From NCBI GenBank assembly GCA_027013815.1, contig JALWFY010000021.1, forward strand, positions 1-60,298: DNA of 60,298 nt, in the 5' to 3' direction. This document shows positions 54,519 to 60,298 of this stretch, one piece after another. Source of the DNA: Desulfohalobiaceae bacterium. Lineage in GTDB: Bacteria; Desulfobacterota; Desulfovibrionia; Desulfovibrionales; Desulfothermaceae. Position 1 is the stretch's first letter, and the number at the start of each line of letters is the position of its first letter. A model generated the notes under the pieces. It saw only the letters and a program-made list of their open reading frames with translations. It was not told the origin of the DNA and did not search any database. Position numbers and translations under genes: made by a program.

Positions 54519-55055
54519 CTACTTCTTTTTTGGGGTCTTCTGTGCCTTTGGAGCAAGGATTACAAACATATTTTTCCCTTCAAATTTAGGGCCTTGTTCG
54601 ATCTTTGCTACATCACTTAGTTCTTCAATAATTGTATTTAACATCTCTTCACCTTGATGTTTGTGCAACACCTCCCTGCCCCTGAAAAATATAGAGACCT
54701 TGCATCTATCTCCTTTAGCAAGGAATCTCTTAATATGATTCATCTTAGTGTTTAGGTCATGCTCATCTGTTTTGGGCCTTAATTTGACCTCTTTTAATTG
54801 TACTTGTACTTGTTTCTTCCTGGCCTCTTGTAATTTTTTCTGTTGTTGGTATACATATTTGCCATAATCCATTATCTTACATACAGGTGGCTTGGCCTGG
54901 GGAGCCACTTCAACAAGGTCTAAGCCTTGCTCATATGCAATTTCCAAGGCACGATGAGTATCCATGATACCCAGTTGTCGACCTTCCATGTCAATTACCC
55001 GTACTTGATGGGCCTTAATTTGTTCATTTCGTCTTGCTTTAACAGGAGAAGCTAT
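54519..55055 (-). CDS. infC: Translation initiation factor IF-3, probable AUA start
   Basis: IF-3 controls start-codon selection and subunit separation. The N-domain has [41 protein letters not shown] and the C-domain [41 protein letters not shown]. No ATG, GTG or TTG fits the ribosome-binding site. GGGAGG lies 8 bases upstream of an ATA codon at 55055-55053 ([13 protein letters not shown]), giving 178 residues. Rare AUU, AUC or AUA starts on infC are a known autoregulatory feature. An in-frame TTG at 55085 would add ten residues but has no such site. The start overlaps the thrS end by 17 bases. Confidence 0.93.
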   Translation of the reverse strand: MASPVKARRNEQIKAHQVRVIDMEGRQLGIMDTHRALEIAYEQGLDLVEVAPQAKPPVCKIMDYGKYVYQQQKKLQEARKKQVQVQLKEVKLRPKTDEHDLNTKMNHIKRFLAKGDRCKVSIFFRGREVLHKHQGEEMLNTIIEELSDVAKIEQGPKFEGKNMFVILAPKAQKTPKKK

Positions 55056-56979
55056 AGTCCATCCCTCCCTTTTTAAAAGGTTCAATACAGTCTTTTATTA
55101 TTAATTCCACAGCCTCATTTATCTTTTTTGCTCCAAGGGTCTTTCCTCCCCTGAGCCGTATATTTACTGTATTTTCTTCCATTTCCCTATTTCCAATTAC
55201 AAGTACATAGGGGATCTTTTCCAGTTGCGCTTCTCTGATTTTTAAACTCAATTTTTCGTTCCTAATATCTTTTTCAACTCTAATACCTGCTTGCCTCAGT
55301 TCATTAAATACCTTTTCAGCATATTCTTTTTGTTCATCAGTTATATTTAATACCCTTGCCTGTACTGGTGCAAGCCAGGTGGGAAATGACCCAGCATAAT
55401 GTTCAATTAATACCCCCAAAAATCTCTCTATAGCACCTAAAATTACTCTGTGCAACATTACTGGCCTGTGTTTTTGACCGTCTTCTCCAATATAGGAGAG
55501 GTCAAACCTCTGGGGGAGTGTAAAATCACATTGTATAGTGGCACATTGCCATTTTCTATTCAACGCATCTTTTAGTTTTATATCTATCTTAGGCCCATAA
55601 AATGCACCCTCTCCAGGACAAATATCATACTCTAGACCAAGGGTCTCTAATGCTTGCTTAAGGGCATTGGTAGCCCTATCCCAATCCTCATCGCTCCCTA
55701 TGGATTTTTCTGGTCTAGTAGATATTTCCACCTCATATTCAAATCCAAACAGTCCCATTACGTCCTGTACGAATTTTAAAATATTTGTAATTTCTCCAAG
55801 GAGTTGGTCTGGCCTACATATTATATGGGCGTCGTCTTGAGTGAACTCCCTAACCCTTAAAAGCCCATGTAGCACACCTGATTTTTCGTGTCTATTTACC
55901 TTGCCCAGTTCAAAGTACCTTATTGGCAAGTCTCTATAACTCCTTAACTTCGATTTATAAATAAGCATGTGAGCAAGACAATTCATTGGTTTGATCCCAT
56001 ATTCCTGCTCATCTATTTTGGTGAAATACATATTTTCTCTATAATTGTCATAATGTCCAGACTTTTCCCATAATTTTTTTCTGAGGAGTTGGGGCCCTCT
56101 AACTAGCTGATACCCTCTTTTTAAATGTTCTTTAATTTCAAAGTCTTCAAGTATGGTTCTGATCAGGGCTCCCTTTGGGTGGAATATTGGCATCCCTGGT
56201 CCTACCTCATCACTAAAACTGAATAGGTCTAATTGTATCCCAAGCTTTCTATGATCTCTCCTTTTTGCCTCTTCGAGCATGTTCAAATATTTTTTCAGTT
56301 CCTTTTTTGTGTGCCATGCTGTGCCATAAATTCTCTGAAGCATCTTGTTTTTTTCATTTCCCTTCCAATATGCACCAGCAACAGAGATGAGTTTAAATGC
56401 CTTTATATAAGAAGTAGATGGTACATGTGGTCCTCTACATAGATCGGTAAATTCTCCTTGAGTATATATAGACACATGTTCTTCATTAATTTCGTCTAAA
56501 AGTTCTAATTTATAAGTTTCATTTTGTTCTAAGAAAAGTTTTGCTGCATCTTTTTTGGGGAGCTCTTTCCTCTGTATAGGTAGATCTTCCTTTACTATGG
56601 ACTCCATTTCCTGCTCTATCTTTTCAAGGTCTTCAGGGGTAAAGGTCTTTTGAACATCAAAATCATAGTAAAATCCATTTTCAATGGCTGGTCCTATAGC
56701 TATTTTTGCATGGGGGAACAGCCTTTTTACTGCTTGTGCCATTACATGGGCTGCAGAGTGTCTAAGAATATCAAGTCCTTGATCTGAGTCTATGAATATA
56801 GGCCCTAGGATTGTTCTATCTTTAGATATCGGAGTATCTAGGTCCACAGGCCTCCCATCAAGATTACATGCCACCACGTTTTTAAGCTTATTTTTAGAAA
56901 GTATTTTTGACAAAACATTCAAACAAGTTGTCTGCTTATCAGATATATCAATTTCTTCTTTATCAACAAAAATTTTCAA
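55039..56979 (-). CDS. thrS: Threonine-tRNA ligase
   Basis: A 646-residue class II synthetase. The TGS domain is at 1-62, and the editing domain at about 65-225 has [16 protein letters not shown] (zinc-type HxxxH) and [13 protein letters not shown]. The catalytic core has motif 2 region [15 protein letters not shown] and motif 3 [23 protein letters not shown], and the anticodon-binding domain is at about 545-640. The start is TTG with GGAGG six bases upstream. Gene order thrS-infC-rpmI-rplT-pheST is the ancestral bacterial one. No T-box leader is evident in the short upstream space before the tRNA. Confidence 0.97.
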   Translation of the reverse strand: MKIFVDKEEIDISDKQTTCLNVLSKILSKNKLKNVVACNLDGRPVDLDTPISKDRTILGPIFIDSDQGLDILRHSAAHVMAQAVKRLFPHAKIAIGPAIENGFYYDFDVQKTFTPEDLEKIEQEMESIVKEDLPIQRKELPKKDAAKLFLEQNETYKLELLDEINEEHVSIYTQGEFTDLCRGPHVPSTSYIKAFKLISVAGAYWKGNEKNKMLQRIYGTAWHTKKELKKYLNMLEEAKRRDHRKLGIQLDLFSFSDEVGPGMPIFHPKGALIRTILEDFEIKEHLKRGYQLVRGPQLLRKKLWEKSGHYDNYRENMYFTKIDEQEYGIKPMNCLAHMLIYKSKLRSYRDLPIRYFELGKVNRHEKSGVLHGLLRVREFTQDDAHIICRPDQLLGEITNILKFVQDVMGLFGFEYEVEISTRPEKSIGSDEDWDRATNALKQALETLGLEYDICPGEGAFYGPKIDIKLKDALNRKWQCATIQCDFTLPQRFDLSYIGEDGQKHRPVMLHRVILGAIERFLGVLIEHYAGSFPTWLAPVQARVLNITDEQKEYAEKVFNELRQAGIRVEKDIRNEKLSLKIREAQLEKIPYVLVIGNREMEENTVNIRLRGGKTLGAKKINEAVELIIKDCIEPFKKGGMDYSFSC

Positions 56980-57046
56980 TGTATTACCTCCCCAAGGCTA
57001 ACCATCTTAAATTATATATAATTTTTTTAGTTAGTCTTTCATATAA

Positions 57047-57072
57047 AATAGGGAGGCCTCTGCCTCCCTATT
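57047..57072 (-). terminator. Intrinsic terminator of tRNA-Val
   Basis: A perfect 11-bp stem (AATAGGGAGGC / GCCTCCCTATT) with a 4-base loop, 13 bases past the tRNA 3' end on the minus strand, followed by TTATAT-rich sequence. It separates the tRNA from thrS downstream. Confidence 0.8.
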
Positions 57073-57084
57073 ATTAAAGGCCCA

Positions 57085-57156
57085 TAGGCGCGAGGAGATT
57101 TGAACTCCTGACCCCTTGCGCGTCAAGCAAGTGCTCTCCCCCTGAGCTACGCGCCT
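57085..57156 (-). tRNA. tRNA-Val (GAC anticodon)
   Basis: A full cloverleaf can be drawn on the minus strand: acceptor AGGCGCG / CGCGCCT with discriminator A, D arm with GCTCAG...GAGC, anticodon stem CTTGC / GCAAG around loop TTGACGC (anticodon GAC, decoding GUC and possibly GUU), and T arm GGAG-TTCAAAT-CTCC. It is 72 bases long and the CCA end is not encoded. Confidence 0.95.
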
Positions 57157-57244
57157 ATTTGTCAGTCTTCTTAACAATTAATGGGAACTTGTGTCAAGGG
57201 AAAAGGTTGTGCAGACTTGGTGGGAAAAAAAATGGCAATGGTTA

Positions 57245-57273
57245 TTGACATGTTTTTAGTGTTAAGTTTAGAT
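57245..57273 (+). promoter_or_regulatory. Possible sigma-70 promoter for the PAS-GGDEF gene
   Basis: TTGACA, 17-base spacer, TTAGAT. The -35 is perfect and the -10 weak; it would leave a leader of about 85 bases before the ATG at 57366. Confidence 0.4.
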
Positions 57274-57365
57274 TAGTTAAGTTTGTAGAAAAGATAAGGG
57301 GTTCTATTTGTTATGTCTATTTTAATTTTAGTTATATTTAGTGGTTTTATGGGGAATATAAACAT

Positions 57366-58997
57366 ATGACAACACTAAAACGTATAGACATTGATTTTGA
57401 ATTAGTAGCAGAACATTCTCCTTTGGTTATTTATCTTATTGGTGAGGATGGTTATTTTAAATATGTAAATAAAAGGATGTGTGAATTATCTGGTTATACC
57501 AGAGAGGAACTTTTGAATATGCAATTTGCTCAGGTAGTACATCCTGATTTTAGAGAATTTGTTATAGCTCAGGTGAATAAAAGGTTTAAGAGAAATGGAG
57601 CCATTCCCTCATATGAGTTTAAGGCCATTACAAAATATGGAGAGACCAGGTTTGTCCGTGGTTTTTTTTCCATTGTGAGTATGGGAGAAGGATTGTTCAT
57701 ATTGGGACAGATATTAGATGTGACAGAAAATAAGAAGATGGAGCAAGAACTAAAAAATAAAGAGGCATCTCTTAGAGAAACCTTAGAGGCCTCTAATTTA
57801 GGATATTTTGAGGTAGACCTTGCAGGTAATTTTACATATGTAAATGATGCCCTGGCCAGGACATTGGGGTTTCCAAAAGAAAAACTTCTGGGAATGAATA
57901 ATAGGGACTATGCAGATTTTGAGACGGCCAAGAAGGTGTATCGAGAATTTAATAAGGTCTATAGGGAAGGCAAGCCCAGGACATTTTTTGATTGGAAATT
58001 GAGGACTAGTACAGGGAGGATCGTATATATAGAGACTTCTGTTGATTTGATATATAATAGGAATGGGGAAAAGGTTGGTTTTAAGGGTATAGCCAGGGAC
58101 ATTACAGAAGAGAAAAGGGCAAAGATGGCCTTAGAAGAAAGGGAAAGGTATTACAGGGCCCTCTTTGAGGGGTCAGGTACTGCACTTATGATCATAGGGG
58201 AGGACACTAGTATCATTGAGGTAAATAATACTTTCGAAAAGTTGACAGGATATTTGAAACAAGAGGTGGAGGGCAAGATGAGTTGGACTGAGATTGTAAG
58301 TGACAAGGACCTAAATAGAATGCTGGGATACCATGAAAAAAGGAGAAAAGACCCTGACTCTGTGCCAACTCAATATGAATTTAGGTATAAGAATAAGGCT
58401 GGCAATGAAAGATGGGCAATAATGAATGTAAGTTTGCTGCCTCAAAAAAGGACAGCGGGTTCTTTTATAGACATAACAGAGAGAAAGACTATGGAAGAAA
58501 AATTGAGGTTTATTAGTTTTCATGATCCTTTGACAGGGCTCTATAATAGACTTTATTTTGATGAAGAATTGTCTCGTCTTCAAGATTCTAGATATTTACC
58601 CATTGCCCTGATAATTGCAGATTTGGATGGACTTAAATTTATTAATGATAATTTTGGTCACAAAGTTGGGGACAATTATATTAAAGATGCTGCCAATGTG
58701 CTCAGGTCTAGTGTAAGGGGATCAGACGTAGTTGCCAGGATAGGAGGAGATGAATTTGCCATTGTCTTGCCAAATAGTAGGGCAGAAAATGCAAAAAAAG
58801 TAATAGAGCGTATAAGGGCACGGATTAATCAATTTAATAATACTATTGGCAAGTATCCACTTAGTATTTCAATGGGATTTGCCGTTAGTTCAGAAGATAA
58901 AGTTGACACAGACAGTTTGATAAGTAATGCAGATCAGGCAATGTATATGGAAAAACAAAAAAAGGGAGTAACACGGGAAAGGTTATGCATGAAGTAA
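57366..58997 (+). CDS. Triple-PAS diguanylate cyclase
   Basis: A 543-residue soluble signalling protein. Three PAS domains sit at about 10-130, 135-255 and 262-375 (for example GYTREELLNMQFAQVVHPDF, FPKEKLLGMNNRDYADFE and GYLKQEVEGKMSWTEIV), each followed by a PAC-type end. A GGDEF domain at about 380-540 has DPLTGLYNRLYFDEE, IADLDGLKFINDNFG and the active loop RIGGDEF. It should form cyclic di-GMP in response to redox, gas or small ligands sensed by PAS. No membrane segment. It overlaps the next gene by 13 bases. Confidence 0.9.
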   Translation: MTTLKRIDIDFELVAEHSPLVIYLIGEDGYFKYVNKRMCELSGYTREELLNMQFAQVVHPDFREFVIAQVNKRFKRNGAIPSYEFKAITKYGETRFVRGFFSIVSMGEGLFILGQILDVTENKKMEQELKNKEASLRETLEASNLGYFEVDLAGNFTYVNDALARTLGFPKEKLLGMNNRDYADFETAKKVYREFNKVYREGKPRTFFDWKLRTSTGRIVYIETSVDLIYNRNGEKVGFKGIARDITEEKRAKMALEERERYYRALFEGSGTALMIIGEDTSIIEVNNTFEKLTGYLKQEVEGKMSWTEIVSDKDLNRMLGYHEKRRKDPDSVPTQYEFRYKNKAGNERWAIMNVSLLPQKRTAGSFIDITERKTMEEKLRFISFHDPLTGLYNRLYFDEELSRLQDSRYLPIALIIADLDGLKFINDNFGHKVGDNYIKDAANVLRSSVRGSDVVARIGGDEFAIVLPNSRAENAKKVIERIRARINQFNNTIGKYPLSISMGFAVSSEDKVDTDSLISNADQAMYMEKQKKGVTRERLCMK

Positions 58998-59530
58998 AAT
59001 TGGGTTTTAAGATAAAGGACTATCTGTCAGGCAGTGAAATTGATGCCACTACATACGAAGACCTAAGGCAGGACATTGTACAAATGATGGTAGAAAAAAA
59101 GGGATATCCTAAAGATAAGATCAGATCTAAGGTAGGCATAGAGTTTGAGATTGACAACAAGAAGTTTTTCAGGACTATTGATTTTGTTGTTTATTTTAAA
59201 GATCTACCTGTACTTGTAGTAATATTTTGTGCTGGAGAGATAGAGACGTATGTAAGGGAAACCCTTGCCCTTGCAAGATTAATACAAGGGGGACCTGCTA
59301 GATTTGCATTGGTCACAGATACACAGAATTTTATATTGTGTAGGGCACAAGATGGTGAAATTATTTCTCAAAGGCCTTATGAATCCTTTCCCTCATGGCA
59401 AGAATTATTGAAACTCCTCGAAAAGACTCCCTTGTTTTCTATTGAAAAGCAAAGAAAACAAAAGGAAGAAAGGATCCTTTATGCAATGTCGCAAATAAGC
59501 TGTGAATGTAGGGATTCATGTAATATCTAA
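58985..59530 (+). CDS. HsdR N-terminal-like (HSDR_N_2) nuclease-fold protein
   Basis: A 181-residue stand-alone protein resembling the N-terminal domain of type I restriction HsdR subunits (PF13588-like): YEDLRQDIVQMMVEKKGYPKDKIRSKVGIEFE, then RTIDFVVYFKDLPVLVVIFCAGE, where the PD-(D/E)xK core would be D in TIDFVV and E/K positions in the following strand. The usual final ExK is written IFCAGE, so catalysis is doubtful. No HsdS or HsdM is nearby. It is translationally coupled to the PAS-diguanylate cyclase, so a role outside restriction is likely. The C-terminal tail carries CECRDSC. Confidence 0.72.
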   Translation: MHEVKLGFKIKDYLSGSEIDATTYEDLRQDIVQMMVEKKGYPKDKIRSKVGIEFEIDNKKFFRTIDFVVYFKDLPVLVVIFCAGEIETYVRETLALARLIQGGPARFALVTDTQNFILCRAQDGEIISQRPYESFPSWQELLKLLEKTPLFSIEKQRKQKEERILYAMSQISCECRDSCNI

Positions 59531-59882
59531 AATAGTTTTTGGTTTCTAGGGTTCAAGTAAATGAGATTTTAGATCTTTTTGTAATTTGATATACCTAATA
59601 CTTAGAACCCAACACCTAAAATCTAATGCTCAACACCTAGTACCTTACATAATATTTATACCCCTAAGTTTAGAATTATTTTCCTTATCTAAAAGTTGAT
59701 TCAAAAAAATGTAAGAGATCATTTTTTTAAATGGTGCTATGCGTACACCATTCTCTTTTGACATTTTATATGGTATGGTTTATCTATTCCATTGTTTTTT
59801 TGTGGTGTTGGAAGAAATTTTTTGATAATGGTTATTTTGGACGTTTAATATTAAAAAAATCAAAAACTTAAGAATTATTAAG
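59531..59882. other. Intergenic region upstream of hisS
   Basis: No gene is supported. It contains repetitive text of the type GAACCCAACACCTAAAATC, with a partly inverted copy, at 59545-59645 and a 7-bp hairpin AATGGTG / CACCATT at 59730-59752. A promoter for hisS is listed separately. Confidence 0.4.
59758..59786 (+). promoter_or_regulatory. Possible sigma-70 promoter for hisS
   Basis: TTGACA, a 17-base spacer and TATCTA: perfect -35, moderate -10. Start near 59793 gives a leader of about 90 bases before the ATG at 59883. Confidence 0.5.
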
Positions 59883-60298
59883 ATGATAAAAAAGATTAAA
59901 GGATTTACAGATATTTTCCCTCCATTGGTTGATAAATATCTTTTTATGGAAAAAACTGCTAGGGAAGTCTTTTCTTTATACGGGTTTGAGGAAATCAGGA
60001 TTCCCATCCTAGAGAAAACAGAGCTCTTTGCCCGTTCCATTGGAGATGCCACAGATGTGGTACAAAAGGAGATGTTTAGTTTTTCTGATAAAAAAGGCCG
60101 TATGTTGAGTCTAAGGCCAGAGGCAACAGCAGGCGTGGTTAGAGCCTATATAGAGAACAAGATATATAAAAATAAATCATTGTCAAAATTTTTTACCATA
60201 GGGCCAATGTTTAGGTATGAACGTCCTCAAAAAGGGAGGCAAAGACAATTCCATCAAATAAATGTGGAGACCTTTGGAAGCGATTCTCCATATGTGGA
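59883..60298 (+). CDS. hisS: Histidine-tRNA ligase, 3' part outside window
   Basis: The first 138 codons of HisRS, running off the window edge. The N-terminus MIKKIKGFTDIFPP and class II motif 1 region EEIRIPILEKTELFARSIG are diagnostic. RMLSLRPEATAGVVRAY and the motif 2 region IGPMFRYERPQKGRQRQFHQINVE confirm it. The ATG at 59883 is the first in frame and matches the family start. The ribosome-binding site is weak. Confidence 0.94.
   Translation, partial: MIKKIKGFTDIFPPLVDKYLFMEKTAREVFSLYGFEEIRIPILEKTELFARSIGDATDVVQKEMFSFSDKKGRMLSLRPEATAGVVRAYIENKIYKNKSLSKFFTIGPMFRYERPQKGRQRQFHQINVETFGSDSPYV

Noticed and set aside
56980-57046. T-box riboswitch for thrS
   Set aside because: The space upstream of thrS is too short and shows no T-box sequence or specifier structure.

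Overview
The window reads as chromosomal DNA of an AT-rich, anaerobic Desulfobacterota-type bacterium, probably a thermophilic or moderately thermophilic sulfate reducer or syntroph that oxidises fatty acids. This is an inference from gene content: heterodisulfide-reductase (Hdr) and flavin oxidoreductase (Flx) proteins, a tungsten-type aldehyde ferredoxin oxidoreductase, a complete-looking fatty-acid activation and beta-oxidation set, many sigma-54 two-component systems, and in-frame UGA codons read as selenocysteine. Genus-level placement is not possible from the sequence alone.

Layout. 1-1.8 kb: 3' part of rtcB and a DUF2284 protein. 2.2-10.1 kb: a metal-stress island with an Acr3 arsenite exporter, a minus-strand run of two ZraP/Spy-like periplasmic proteins, CopZ, a two-domain multicopper oxidase and two internally deleted P-type ATPases, and a divergent ZraSR-like pair; a near-consensus sigma-54 promoter precedes the minus-strand run. 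10.2-14.6 kb: decayed IS3-family element, a compositionally different NitT/TauT-type ABC transporter, a PIN-toxin remnant and an 85-bp MITE built from the same IS end. 14.7-15.5 kb: secreted ankyrin-repeat protein. 15.9-22 kb: acyl-CoA ligase, a small membrane protein, then a glycosyltransferase / methyltransferase / prenyltransferase-like / methyltransferase cassette. 22-28 kb: CoA-transferase, thiolase and FadN-type multifunctional protein on the minus strand, controlled by a palindromic FadR-like (TetR-family) operator. 28.4-29.8 kb: a divergent HdrD-like selenoprotein. 29.8-38.2 kb: aldehyde ferredoxin oxidoreductase, a hybrid kinase, a second kinase plus NtrC-type regulator, and an archaemetzincin. 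38.2-40.2 kb: two tandem Cys-rich GcvH-like proteins under a second sigma-54 promoter. 40.7-48.6 kb: a five-gene HdrA-MvhD-FlxCBA operon whose first two products need UGA recoding. 48.7-60.3 kb: two diguanylate cyclases, the housekeeping run thrS-infC-rpmI-rplT-pheS-pheT-merR, a tRNA-Val, an HsdR-N-like protein and the 5' part of hisS.

How it fits together. Fatty acids would be activated by the acyl-CoA ligase and oxidised by the FadN/thiolase pair. The HdrD-like selenoprotein sits directly across a shared control region from fadN, so it is a candidate electron acceptor or carrier for beta-oxidation. The HdrA-MvhD-Flx operon would exchange electrons between NAD(P)H, ferredoxin and thiol/disulfide or FeS partners, probably by flavin-based electron bifurcation. 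Three separate Hdr-family proteins in one window carry an in-frame UGA exactly at a position normally occupied by a conserved cysteine, each followed by a stem-loop. Automatic gene calling would split all three, so this is the main result of the window. The second theme is sigma-54 control: two near-consensus -24/-12 promoters each lie next to their own NtrC-type regulator.
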